Counted from the first letter of the stretch, positions 18,074 to 26,856 are shown. The stretch: DNA of 64,000 nt from Butyrivibrio proteoclasticus B316 (GCF_000145035.1 NC_014387.1:526441-590440); one strand, 5' to 3'. Numbers and translations are program-made. Notes: generated by a model not told the origin, from the letters alone.

Positions 18074-19035
18074 ATAGGAAAAAGATTCTGCTAATTGGTG
18101 CAGGATTTATGGCGCGAGAGTACATTAAGGTTGTACGTGATTTGGAAGTGAATTTAGAAGTAGTTGGAAATAGCAAGGAAAACGCTGAAAAACTTCAAAA
18201 TGAATGCGGAATTGAAGTAAGATATGGCGGAATACAGAAATATTTGGAGAGTTTAAAAATAGACGACGATGTTTATGCAATAGTTGCTGTTAATGAACGA
18301 GCTTTGGGAAAAGTTACCAAATTGCTTGTTCAGGCTGGATGTAAGCATATTTTAGTTGAAAAGCCTGGTGTAATTGATGTAAACGAAGGAAAAGAAATAT
18401 TATGTTTGTCTCAAAACTGCAGTATCTATGTTGCATATAACAGACGCTTTTATGCATCAACATATGCTGCTGAAGAAATAATAAACCAGGATGGCGGAGT
18501 ATCTTCTTTTAACATTGAATTTACAGAATGGAAGCACATATTCGATCAGATGGAAAACAAAGACTGTTTTGATAAAATGGTTTTGGCTAATTCATCACAT
18601 GTAATTGATATGGCAATGTTTTTATCTGGTGGAAAAATAGATTCAGTTTCGCCAGTGATAAGTGGGAAAGATATAATTGAATGGCATAGAAGTGGTTCTG
18701 TTTTTGGCGGCGTTGGATTTACAGATAAAAAGCAGATTTTTACATATTCAGCCAATTGGAATGCCCCTGGTCGATGGGGAATTGAACTTAATACTTCAGA
18801 ACATAGGTTGATTTTTAGACCGTTAGAGAAATTGCAACTTCAAGATAGGGGAAGTGTGAAGATTTACGAAGTTGACACAGATTATAGTCTGGACGAGAAA
18901 TATAAACCTGGATTATATCGTGAAGTTATCGCCTTTTTAAATGATGATATGGATAATAGATTGTGTACGTTGAAGGAACAAGTCGCAAATATGGATATTT
19001 ATTCAAAAATATCAGGGGAAAACTATTATGAGTAA
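18058..19035 (+). CDS. Gfo/Idh/MocA family oxidoreductase
   Basis: A 325-residue NAD(P)-dependent oxidoreductase. The cofactor loop is IGAGFMAREYIKV (residues about 11-23) and the EKPGV motif (about 101-105) carries the family lysine. NSSHVIDMAMFLSG matches the segment with the catalytic histidine. It is more canonical than its upstream neighbour, with which it overlaps by 16 bases, and it overlaps the radical SAM gene downstream by 8 bases, so the three are translated together. The substrate is probably a nucleotide sugar or a nonulosonic acid intermediate. Confidence 0.8.
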   Translation: MSNNVNRKKILLIGAGFMAREYIKVVRDLEVNLEVVGNSKENAEKLQNECGIEVRYGGIQKYLESLKIDDDVYAIVAVNERALGKVTKLLVQAGCKHILVEKPGVIDVNEGKEILCLSQNCSIYVAYNRRFYASTYAAEEIINQDGGVSSFNIEFTEWKHIFDQMENKDCFDKMVLANSSHVIDMAMFLSGGKIDSVSPVISGKDIIEWHRSGSVFGGVGFTDKKQIFTYSANWNAPGRWGIELNTSEHRLIFRPLEKLQLQDRGSVKIYEVDTDYSLDEKYKPGLYREVIAFLNDDMDNRLCTLKEQVANMDIYSKISGENYYE

Positions 19036-20011
19036 ACAAACAATGCGTGAGCACATGAAAGAAAGGTTTGGCAAGATTAACAACGATTTATCCTATAACC
19101 CGCCGTTACCTAACTCTTTAAACATAGAGCTTAATAACGTATGTAATCAAAAATGTGAATTCTGTGGGTATCATGGTAAGTATAAGACTTGGGATTTTGA
19201 GCCATCAATGCTTAAGCTGGATTTCGTAAAAGAAATCTTAAAAGAAGCAAAGAGAGTAGGCATTGGCGAGAAGGAAGTAGGCTTTTATTTAAGTGGTGAG
19301 GTTTTTTTATATCCTGATTTTGCAGAAGTTGTGGCATATACTAAAGCACTAGGATTTAAGTATACGTTTATTACTTCAAATGGTGCTCTAGCTACACCTG
19401 AAAGAATAAAAGCTGTATTGGATGCAGGACTTGATAGCATAAGGTTTTCTGTTAATGCTGCAGATAGAGAAACATATAAGACTATTCACGGCTCTGATGA
19501 TTTTGATGCAGTGGTTAGAAATATCACATTTATGCATGATTATATTCAAGAGAACAATTTGAATGTTGCTACCTCTATTTCCTGCGTCGTAACCAAAAAA
19601 CAGGGTCCGGATCTTCAGCAGAAAGTTAGAGAACTGTTTGCTGATAAAGTGGATGATATTCTCTTTATTCCAGTAATGCTGGACAACCTTAGTGATATGG
19701 ACAAAGCAAAAGAGGAATTTGGTGTATATGACCAGGGTGAAATGGTACTAAATAAGGAGTTTAAGTGTCCAATACTGTTTAATACAATGTATATCAATAG
19801 CGATGGACATGTTATACCTTGTTGTAATGCGCCTTATACAGATTATTATGTATATGATCTGAACAAGAAACTTGACCTTGAAGAAGCATGGTATAGTGAT
19901 GGATATAAGCGTCTTAGGCAGATTTTTATTGACGATGCGGATGATAAGGGAACGATATGCGAGAAGTGTATATTGAGGTTTAAAGGCGCAGAAAGACTAT
20001 CAATGGATTAA
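19028..20011 (+). CDS. Radical SAM protein with SPASM-like C-terminus
   Basis: A 327-residue radical SAM enzyme. The CX3CX2C cluster motif is CNQKCEFC (about residues 38-45), with LSGEVFLYPDF (GGE-like) and ITSNGALATPERI following. The C-terminus has a second cysteine set, CPILFNTMYINSDGHVIPCCN plus ICEKC, typical of SPASM-type auxiliary cluster domains. Such enzymes do radical dehydrogenation, epimerisation or C-S/C-C bond formation on peptides or sugars. In this setting a sugar, or the carrier-bound amino acid, is the likely substrate. Its start overlaps the previous oxidoreductase by 8 bases. Confidence 0.85.
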   Translation: MSKQTMREHMKERFGKINNDLSYNPPLPNSLNIELNNVCNQKCEFCGYHGKYKTWDFEPSMLKLDFVKEILKEAKRVGIGEKEVGFYLSGEVFLYPDFAEVVAYTKALGFKYTFITSNGALATPERIKAVLDAGLDSIRFSVNAADRETYKTIHGSDDFDAVVRNITFMHDYIQENNLNVATSISCVVTKKQGPDLQQKVRELFADKVDDILFIPVMLDNLSDMDKAKEEFGVYDQGEMVLNKEFKCPILFNTMYINSDGHVIPCCNAPYTDYYVYDLNKKLDLEEAWYSDGYKRLRQIFIDDADDKGTICEKCILRFKGAERLSMD

Positions 20012-20020
20012 GGCGAAGTG

Positions 20021-21229
20021 ATGTTTAGTTTAGATCAATTTATATCTGAAAAAGTAATCAAACGACCTGTGTCGATGTTTGCTGAAGATATTAAGAATAA
20101 TAGTGAGCAAATCACAGGGAAAGTAAAAGATAAATCCGTTTTAGTAATTGGAGGAGCTGGATCTATTGGCTCCTCATTTATAAAAGCGCTTCTTCCATTT
20201 AAGCCAAAGTCATTGGTTGTGGTAGATACAAACGAAAACGCATTGGCAGAACTTACTAGAGATCTTAGATCTACAAAGGGTATGTATGTCCCAGATGATT
20301 ATGTACCATATCCAATGGATTTTTCGTCTCCTGTTTTTGAGAAGATGTTCAGAGATAGAGGCGGATTTGATATAGTAGGTAATTTTTCAGCACATAAACA
20401 TGTCAGATCTGAGAAAGATATATACTCTGTAGAGGCATTGATTCAGAATAATGTGCTGCATGCTAAAAAGCTTCTGGATCTTCTTTCAGAGTATCCACCG
20501 GAAGAATACTTTTGTGTATCCACCGATAAAGCTGCAAATCCCGTTAACATAATGGGAGCTAGTAAAAGGATAATGGAAGATGTCATTTTTTCTTATTCAG
20601 ACAGATTCCCAGTTAAAACTGCCAGATTTGCTAATGTGGCGTTTTCAAATGGCTCGCTTCCGGCAGGCTTTATAGCAAGAATACAGAAATTGCAACCATT
20701 ATCAGCACCTTTAGATGTTAGAAGATTTTTTGTTTCTCCCGAGGAATCGGGCCAAATATGCCTACTTTCCTGCGTGTTAGGTAATAACAGAGAAATCTTT
20801 TATCCTAAACTTGAAGAAGCTCAGATGATGACTTTTGATGCAATTGGAACGGAGCTTCTAAAAGCATATGGATATGAAGTTTTGCAATGTGATTCAGATG
20901 AGGAAGCTATTGATCATGCAGAGGAGCTAAAAAAGGGAAGTAGGAAGTATCCCGTGCACTATTCTGTTTCAAATACATCTGGTGAAAAGGCTTTCGAGGA
21001 ATTTGTTACAGAAGAGGAAAAGACTGATTTAAATAGATTTTCTTCTTTAGGAGTAATCACTGATAAGATAATTCCAGATAAGACTAGAATTGAAAAACTA
21101 TTTGCTGAATTGAAAGAAGTATTTGATCAGGATAAAGCATCTAAAGAAGATGTGGTTAGAATAATGCATGAATACTTACCGAATTTTGAACACATCGAAA
21201 CCGGAAAATCACTTGATAGTAAAATGTAA
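20021..21229 (+). CDS. legB: Nucleotide-sugar 4,6-dehydratase, LegB-like
   Basis: About 402 residues of the extended short-chain dehydrogenase family related to FlaA1/CapD/WbpM. The NAD loop is VLVIGGAGSIGSSF (about residues 39-52) and the active site is CVSTDKAANPVNIMGASKR, the TDKA...MGASKR pattern where the dehydratase aspartate and lysine sit. There is no membrane anchor. In the legionaminic acid route this enzyme makes the 4-keto-6-deoxy sugar from GDP- or UDP-GlcNAc. The aminotransferase follows 15 bases later. The ATG at 20021 has AGGCGAAG upstream; a GTG at 20018 is in frame. Confidence 0.82.
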   Translation: MFSLDQFISEKVIKRPVSMFAEDIKNNSEQITGKVKDKSVLVIGGAGSIGSSFIKALLPFKPKSLVVVDTNENALAELTRDLRSTKGMYVPDDYVPYPMDFSSPVFEKMFRDRGGFDIVGNFSAHKHVRSEKDIYSVEALIQNNVLHAKKLLDLLSEYPPEEYFCVSTDKAANPVNIMGASKRIMEDVIFSYSDRFPVKTARFANVAFSNGSLPAGFIARIQKLQPLSAPLDVRRFFVSPEESGQICLLSCVLGNNREIFYPKLEEAQMMTFDAIGTELLKAYGYEVLQCDSDEEAIDHAEELKKGSRKYPVHYSVSNTSGEKAFEEFVTEEEKTDLNRFSSLGVITDKIIPDKTRIEKLFAELKEVFDQDKASKEDVVRIMHEYLPNFEHIETGKSLDSKM

Positions 21230-21244
21230 TATAGAGAGGCACTA

Positions 21245-22423
21245 ATGGATAAGTTTATCCCCCTTTCAGTCCCCAATTTTGAGGGGAATGAAAGAAAGTA
21301 TGTTGATGATGCAATAGATCAGGGCTGGGTATCTACAGGCGGGGCATATATTTCTAGGTTAGAAAAAGAGCTGGCAAATTTTATGCATGTGGAAAATGTA
21401 GCGGCTTGTCAAAGTGGAACATCTGCGCTTCATATGGCGCTTGTTGAGGCAGGGGTAAAACCTGGAGACGTTGTACTAGTCCCACCGCTAACGTTTATAG
21501 CGGCAGTTAATCCTGTCAGATATCAGTTTGCAGAACCTGTATTCATTGATTGTGATGATAGTTTCTGCATGGATCCTGATAAGCTTAGAGATTTTTGTCA
21601 GGATGAGTGTGATTGGGATGGCGAATCTCTTAAACATAATGGAAAAGAAGTAAAAGCCATAGTGGTTGTCCACGTGTTTGGTAACATGGCAGACATGGAA
21701 GCAGTTATGGATGTTGCTTCGACGTACGGACTTAAGGTAATAGAAGATGCTACAGAGGCTTTGGGCACATATTACCTTGAGGGAAAATATTCAGGCAGAT
21801 ATGCTGGAACTATTGGTAATTTTGGATGCTTTAGCTTTAATGGTAATAAAATTATTACAACTGGAGGCGGCGGGGCAATTACTGCCAATAATCCGGAAGT
21901 AGTAGACCATATAAGATTTCTTTCAACTCAGGCCAAGACTGATCCACATTTTTATATTCATGATGAAATTGGATATAACTATAGAATGACTAATTTACAA
22001 GCAGCACTTGGCGTTGCTCAAATGGAAGAATTGCCGGAATTCATTAAGAGAAAGCAAAAAAACTTTGAATTATATAAAAATGAATTCGTTGATTGTAAGT
22101 ATGCTGAATTGATGCCATTTAGAGTGGGGGTATCTTCTAATAAGTGGTTTTATTCTTTGTGTATTGACAGGAATGTTATAATAACGCCAATGCGCGATAT
22201 TATTCTGATGTTAAAAGAAAAAGGCATTGAGACCAGGGCAATATGGGGACTTATAAACGAGCAAAAGCCATATTTGAATTATGAGACATATAAGCTTGAG
22301 AAAGCTCCTTATTATGCTGATAGGATTCTTAATATTCCTTCAAGTACTAGCATTACAGAAGATGAGATTCATTATGTTGCAGATGAGATAAAAAAGCTTC
22401 TTGAGGCATTAGTAAATGGATAA
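21245..22423 (+). CDS. legC: LegC-family sugar aminotransferase
   Basis: A 392-residue PLP-dependent aminotransferase of the DegT/DnrJ/EryC1/StrS family. PIKE landmarks: VSTGGAYISRLEKELANF, CQSGTSALHMAL (cofactor phosphate site), IEDATEALG, and the Schiff-base lysine in FSFNGNKIITTGGGG. It should transfer an amino group to C4 of the keto sugar made by the preceding dehydratase, giving the 4-amino-4,6-dideoxy sugar that becomes the C7 amine of legionaminic acid. The last 8 bases overlap the next acetyltransferase gene. Confidence 0.88.
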   Translation: MDKFIPLSVPNFEGNERKYVDDAIDQGWVSTGGAYISRLEKELANFMHVENVAACQSGTSALHMALVEAGVKPGDVVLVPPLTFIAAVNPVRYQFAEPVFIDCDDSFCMDPDKLRDFCQDECDWDGESLKHNGKEVKAIVVVHVFGNMADMEAVMDVASTYGLKVIEDATEALGTYYLEGKYSGRYAGTIGNFGCFSFNGNKIITTGGGGAITANNPEVVDHIRFLSTQAKTDPHFYIHDEIGYNYRMTNLQAALGVAQMEELPEFIKRKQKNFELYKNEFVDCKYAELMPFRVGVSSNKWFYSLCIDRNVIITPMRDIILMLKEKGIETRAIWGLINEQKPYLNYETYKLEKAPYYADRILNIPSSTSITEDEIHYVADEIKKLLEALVNG

Positions 22424-23075
22424 AAAACTAGTATTAGTAGGCGGTGGAGGTCATTGCAAATCTGTAATTGACTCATTATCAGAAAAAAGCGAGTATTCAG
22501 AGATTGTTATCACGGACTATTCTCTTCCAGAAGGCACAATAGTTAATGGATGCAATGTTGTAGGTAATGACGATTGCTTACCAGATTTGAAAAATAACGG
22601 ATTTGATTATGCATTTATTACTATGGGAAGCGTTGGCAAACCTAACGTTAGAGCTTCTCTAGTAGAGGAAATAGAGAAATTGGGTTTTCTTAGTCCGATC
22701 ATTATTGATTCTACAGCTGTAATTGCTGATGATGTCCATATAGGCCAAGGAACCTTCATAGGGAAAAATGCGACCATAAATACTGGTGTATCTATTGGTA
22801 GTCACTGTATTATAAATACAGGATGCATTATTGAGCATGAATCTGTAATTGGAGATAAGTGCCATATTGCAACAGGGGCAATCCTTTGCGGGGGAGTTCA
22901 TGTTGGAAACAATAGTTTTGTAGGGGCAGGGAGTACAATTATTCAAAGTGTTTGTATAGGGAAGAATGTAGTTATAGGAGCTAATAGTACGGTACTTTAC
23001 AATATTGGAGATGAAATGAAGGTTTGCGGAATATTGTCTAAAAATTCGGGGGGGGGACCGAAACTCAGTAATTAA
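22416..23075 (+). CDS. legH: NeuD/LegH-like sugar acetyltransferase with G9 tract
   Basis: A 219-residue acetyltransferase. Residues 1-90 are a small Rossmann-like sugar-binding domain (LVGGGGHCKSVIDSL) and the rest is a left-handed beta helix of hexapeptide repeats (IGQGTFIGKNATINTGVSIG and so on). It would N-acetylate the new 4-amino group with acetyl-CoA. Its start overlaps legC by 8 bases. Near the 3' end a run of nine G residues (23048-23056) encodes Gly-Gly-Gly. The C-terminus ends soon afterwards (PKLSN) rather than with the GVPAK-type ending seen in the next gene. Loss of one G would lengthen the protein to a TGA that overlaps the next ATG. Confidence 0.82.
   Translation: MDKKLVLVGGGGHCKSVIDSLSEKSEYSEIVITDYSLPEGTIVNGCNVVGNDDCLPDLKNNGFDYAFITMGSVGKPNVRASLVEEIEKLGFLSPIIIDSTAVIADDVHIGQGTFIGKNATINTGVSIGSHCIINTGCIIEHESVIGDKCHIATGAILCGGVHVGNNSFVGAGSTIIQSVCIGKNVVIGANSTVLYNIGDEMKVCGILSKNSGGGPKLSN
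23048..23056 (+). repeat. Poly-G tract (G9), possible phase-variation site
   Basis: Nine consecutive G residues in an AT-rich gene, within the last ten codons of the LegH-like acetyltransferase. In the given sequence the frame ends at TAA 23073-23075. With eight G the frame would continue to TGA at 23098-23100, forming an ATGA overlap with the next gene. With ten G it would end at a TAA after about three more codons. Tracts of this length slip in other bacteria, but I cannot tell from one sequence whether this one varies. Confidence 0.7.
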
Positions 23076-23096
23076 GCCGCTTCTTAAGGAGGTGGC

Positions 23097-23732
23097 ATGA
23101 TGAAAAAAATAGTTGTTGTTGGAAGTGGAGAATTCGCAAGAGAAGTAAAGTGGCTAGTTGAAAGAATCAATCATGCCGAGAATATTTGGGATTTTTTAGG
23201 ATTCATTGACAATGACGTTAGCAATCCCGATGTGATTGGGAATGATGAATATATGCTATCTGCAAGAGAGGAATTATATGCAGTTGTAGCAATTGGATCT
23301 CCGGATATTAGGAAAAGAATAGTTGAAAAGTATAAGCGTAATCCTAAAATATATTTTGCAAATCTTATTGATCCTAGCGTGATTATGTCTGATAGCCTAG
23401 ATTTAGGCGAGGGTAATATTGTATGCGCTGGAAATATACTGACTGTAGATATTACAATTGGAAATCATAATATTATAAATTTAAACTGTACTGTGGGCCA
23501 TGATACTGTAATTGGGGATTATGTTACTATTAATCCTGGTGTTAATGTTTCTGGAAAAGTGACAGTAAATTCTAATACATTTATTGGTACTGGAGCCAAA
23601 ATAATACAAGGGTTAACTATTGGAGAGGGAGTAGTCTTAGGAGCAGGAGCAGTGGCTACGAAAAATATACCAGCTAGGACTACAGCGGTAGGTGTTCCTG
23701 CAAAAGTGATTAAGAATAATAGGGAAAAGTAA
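23097..23732 (+). CDS. NeuD-like sugar O/N-acetyltransferase (second copy)
   Basis: A 211-residue hexapeptide-repeat acetyltransferase. The N-terminal domain starts VVVGSGEFAREVKWLVERI, and the beta-helix region (about residues 90-205) ends with the family closing motif GVPAKVIKNN. It has a very strong ribosome binding site (AAGGAGGTG) and can start at ATG 23097 or 23100. The stop overlaps the ATG of the synthase gene by one base. Two acetyltransferases in a row suggest that one acts on C7/C4 nitrogen and the other on a second amine or hydroxyl; which is which cannot be told from sequence. Confidence 0.82.
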   Translation: MMKKIVVVGSGEFAREVKWLVERINHAENIWDFLGFIDNDVSNPDVIGNDEYMLSAREELYAVVAIGSPDIRKRIVEKYKRNPKIYFANLIDPSVIMSDSLDLGEGNIVCAGNILTVDITIGNHNIINLNCTVGHDTVIGDYVTINPGVNVSGKVTVNSNTFIGTGAKIIQGLTIGEGVVLGAGAVATKNIPARTTAVGVPAKVIKNNREK

Positions 23733-24727
23733 TGAATGATACTATAATAATCGCAGAGGCAGGTGTTAATCATAACGGCAACATTGAAATTGCAAAGAAA
23801 TTGATAGTTAAGGCTAAGGAATGCGGTGCAGATATTGTTAAGTTCCAAACAGCTAAGCTTGATTCACTTGTTTCAAAGACAGCAAAGATGGCAGAGTACC
23901 AGAAGGAAAATATAGGCAAAGAAGAATCTCAAAAAGAAATGCTTAGCAAGCTATTGCTATCATTTGAGACATTCGAGGAGCTGGCAGATTATTGCAAGGA
24001 AGTTGGAATACAGTTTTTATCTACACCTTTTGATATTGAAAGTATACAATTCCTTGATTCCATGCAGAATATATGGAAAGTTCCTTCAGGTGAAATAACT
24101 AACTATCCTTATTTGGTTGAAATTGCTAGAACAGGAAAAGACATTATTCTTTCTACTGGGATGAGTACACTTCAGGAAGTAGAAGATGCACTTAATGTAT
24201 TAAGGCAAAATGGTGCAAGTGAAATTATACTTTTGCATTGCACAACCAATTATCCTACACCTATGCAGGATGTTAACTTGAGGGCTATGCTCACTTTGAA
24301 AGAGAAATTTGGATGCAAGATAGGTTATTCTGACCACACTCAGGGTATTGAAGTTCCAATAGCTGCTGTGGCATTAGGTGCTACTGTTATAGAAAAACAT
24401 TTCACTTTAGACAAAAATATGGAAGGCCCTGATCATAAAGCCAGCATTGAACCGGATGAATTTGCACAGATGGTCAAATCAATTCGAAATATTGAAAAAG
24501 CGCTTGGAAATGGAGAGAAGACTCCTTCTCAATCCGAGATTGCAAATATTGCTGTTGCAAGAAAGAGTATTATTGCATTGAAGGAAATCAAGGCGGGAGA
24601 GGTTTTTTCTGAAGAGAATATAACTACTAAGCGCCCAGGTACAGGAATTAACCCTATGAGATGGAATGAAATACTAGGCCAAAAAGCTAAGCGCGATTTT
24701 GCAGAGGATGAGTTGATAGAAGTATGA
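23732..24727 (+). CDS. legI: N,N'-diacetyllegionaminate/N-acylneuraminate synthase
   Basis: A 331-residue NeuB-family synthase that condenses a six-carbon amino sugar with phosphoenolpyruvate to give a nonulosonic acid. Conserved blocks are complete: AEAGVNHNG, KFQTAKLDSLVSK, LSTPFDIES, VPSGEITNYP, LHCTTNYPTP, GYSDHTQG, EKHFTLDKNMEGPDHKAS. The last 55 residues form the SAF/antifreeze-like domain (SIIALKEIKAGEVFS, RPGTGINP) that caps the active site. Sialic, legionaminic and pseudaminic acid synthases share these motifs; the flanking dehydratase and aminotransferase favour legionaminate. The gene overlaps its neighbours by one and four bases. Confidence 0.9.
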   Translation: MNDTIIIAEAGVNHNGNIEIAKKLIVKAKECGADIVKFQTAKLDSLVSKTAKMAEYQKENIGKEESQKEMLSKLLLSFETFEELADYCKEVGIQFLSTPFDIESIQFLDSMQNIWKVPSGEITNYPYLVEIARTGKDIILSTGMSTLQEVEDALNVLRQNGASEIILLHCTTNYPTPMQDVNLRAMLTLKEKFGCKIGYSDHTQGIEVPIAAVALGATVIEKHFTLDKNMEGPDHKASIEPDEFAQMVKSIRNIEKALGNGEKTPSQSEIANIAVARKSIIALKEIKAGEVFSEENITTKRPGTGINPMRWNEILGQKAKRDFAEDELIEV

Positions 24728-25887
24728 AAAAGGTTGCTATTGTAACGGCTACAAGGGCTGAGTATGGGCTGTTGTCACCAGTTATCAGAAAGCTAAGAGA
24801 ATATGAGTCATCCGATTTCAAAGTGGATTTGATTGTAACTGGTACGCACTTAAGCGACACATACGGCAACACTGTCAGCGAAATAGAAAATGATAATATA
24901 AGGGTTGATTATAGAATCAATATTTCTGTAGATAACGCATCAGATGTTGACGTATCTTTTAATCAAGCAGATACGCTTGTAAAATTTACTAAACATTTTG
25001 CAAAAGAGCGGTATGATGCAGTAATTCTTTTGGGAGATAGATATGAAATGCTTGCAATAGCTATTGCGGCTGGCAATACTAAGACGCCGATTTTTCATTT
25101 GTGCGGAGGAGATACCACAGAAGGCGCAATTGATGAGTGGATAAGACATTCCATTACCAAGATGAGCTATCTTCATTTTACTACTAATGGAATAAGCAGG
25201 AAACGAGTGGTTCAGCTTGGTGAAGATCCTCAGAGAGTATTTAATTTCGGCTCTACGAGCATCGACAATATAATGCGGATTGCTGATATGAGTAAAGTAG
25301 ACGCACTCAGGAGTGTGGGACTTTACGATTGTACATATGCAGTTTGCACGTACCATCCTGTGACCATGGAAAACGAAAGTGTTGATTATCAAATTGGGGA
25401 GTTTATCAAGGCTATAAAAGCTTTTCCTGACATCCAGTTTATTGTGACCAAATCCAATGCAGATCAGGGCGGAAATAGAATCAATGAACTGTTAGATGAA
25501 GCGGCTGAAAACATGGATAATATGCATGTATATACTTCGCTTGGAGTGAAAAGATATTTATCTCTTATGAAGTATTCTGAATTTGTTCTTGGAAATTCAT
25601 CTAGTGGAATTATAGAGACACCAGCGTTTCATGTTCCTACTGTAAATATTGGAGATCGGCAGAGAGGCCGATTGCAGTCTGATAGCATAATCAATTGCCA
25701 ACCAGATAGTTTGAGCATTATCAGTGCTATCAAGAAGGCTATGTCTGAAGAGCATAAAGCTATTTGCAAGGATGTGATAAGTCCATACGGTGATGGACAT
25801 GCTGCGGAAAGAATAGCTGAAAAGATTGTTGAAGTAATAAAAGAGGGGAGAATAGATCTTAAAAAGAAATTTTATGATCTAATATAA
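24724..25887 (+). CDS. legG: Hydrolysing UDP-sugar 2-epimerase (LegG/NeuC)
   Basis: A 387-residue GT-B fold enzyme of the UDP-GlcNAc 2-epimerase family, hydrolysing branch. It begins with the family start VAIVTATRAEYGLLSPVI, then DLIVTGTHLS, ILLGDRYEM, CGGDTTEGAIDEWIRHSITKMS and, near the C-terminus, LGNSSSGIIETP. In the legionaminate route it inverts C2 and releases the nucleotide, giving the free 2,4-diacetamido-hexose for the synthase. Its ATG overlaps the synthase stop (ATGA), so the pair is coupled. Confidence 0.9.
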   Translation: MKKVAIVTATRAEYGLLSPVIRKLREYESSDFKVDLIVTGTHLSDTYGNTVSEIENDNIRVDYRINISVDNASDVDVSFNQADTLVKFTKHFAKERYDAVILLGDRYEMLAIAIAAGNTKTPIFHLCGGDTTEGAIDEWIRHSITKMSYLHFTTNGISRKRVVQLGEDPQRVFNFGSTSIDNIMRIADMSKVDALRSVGLYDCTYAVCTYHPVTMENESVDYQIGEFIKAIKAFPDIQFIVTKSNADQGGNRINELLDEAAENMDNMHVYTSLGVKRYLSLMKYSEFVLGNSSSGIIETPAFHVPTVNIGDRQRGRLQSDSIINCQPDSLSIISAIKKAMSEEHKAICKDVISPYGDGHAAERIAEKIVEVIKEGRIDLKKKFYDLI

Positions 25888-25890
25888 TAT

Positions 25891-26856
25891 ATGAATGTAG
25901 TAGTAATCGGACTTGGATCCATGGGAAAGCGTCGAATAAGGCTGATTAAGGCGTTATATCCCGAGTATACAGTATATGGAGTTGATAGCAGAGAAGATAG
26001 AAGAAATGTTGCCAAAGAAGAACTAGGCGTAGATTCGTTTGAATCCGTTGACTTATTGCAAAATGTGGATTGTGCTTTTGTATGTACATCTCCGCTTTCT
26101 CATGCTGCAATAATACGAGATTGTCTTTCAAAAAAATGGAATGTTTTTACAGAGATAAATCTGGTGGACGATGGTTACGATGACAATATAGAGCTTGCGA
26201 GGAACAATGGCTGTAAACTCTTTCTTTCTTCAACATTTCTTTATAGAGATGAGACTAGGTACATTCGCTCTAAAGTAGATGATAGTTGCAAATGGAATTA
26301 CGTTTACCACATAGGGCAGTATCTTCCTGATTGGCATCCTTGGGAGAACTATAAGGACTATTTTGTAGGAAATAAGCGCACAAATGGTTGTCGCGAAATA
26401 TTAGCAATTGAACTCCCTTGGCTTGTAGAGACATTTGGAAATGTCAATAAGTATAGTGCGGTAGCGGATAGGATAACAGCCCTAGGCATAGATTATGATG
26501 ATAATTACGCTATACAACTTCTTCACGAAAATGGAAACAAAGGTCTTCTAATGGTTGATGTTGTATCTCCGGTGGCAGTGAGAAAGTTTGAGGCTTATTC
26601 AGAAGGCAAGTATTTATCATGGAGTGGTACGCCAGATAGTTTATTTGAGTATAAACAGAACAGTAATAGCCTTGAAAAAGTGTTATTTGCGGAAGAGACA
26701 GAGCATGTTGAAGGCTATAGCTCTTTTGTTGTTGAAAATGCCTACAAAAATGAGATTGAGGACTTTTTTGAAATGATAAAAAGTGGTAGAGAACCGCTTC
26801 ATAGTTTTGAAAAGGATAAAAAGATAATAAAGCTGATAGGTGAACTAGGGGCTTAA
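25891..26856 (+). CDS. Gfo/Idh/MocA family oxidoreductase
   Basis: A 321-residue protein with the cofactor loop VIGLGSMGKRRIRLI at the start. The family EKP is replaced by TEINLVDD (about residues 86-93), so the usual lysine and proline are absent, and catalysis may differ or be lost. Two segments, YLPDWHPWENYKDYFVG and IEDFFEMIKSG, are shared in spirit with the next gene (YLPDWRPGQDYRDTY), which shows that the two are homologues. Start and stop are tight against legG (3 bases) and the next gene (1-base overlap). The role in nonulosonate modification is unknown. Confidence 0.78.
   Translation: MNVVVIGLGSMGKRRIRLIKALYPEYTVYGVDSREDRRNVAKEELGVDSFESVDLLQNVDCAFVCTSPLSHAAIIRDCLSKKWNVFTEINLVDDGYDDNIELARNNGCKLFLSSTFLYRDETRYIRSKVDDSCKWNYVYHIGQYLPDWHPWENYKDYFVGNKRTNGCREILAIELPWLVETFGNVNKYSAVADRITALGIDYDDNYAIQLLHENGNKGLLMVDVVSPVAVRKFEAYSEGKYLSWSGTPDSLFEYKQNSNSLEKVLFAEETEHVEGYSSFVVENAYKNEIEDFFEMIKSGREPLHSFEKDKKIIKLIGELGA

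Noticed and set aside
24940..25392. A 150-codon minus-strand open frame
   Set aside because: It is antisense to the conserved legG epimerase, with no motif and no ribosome binding site.
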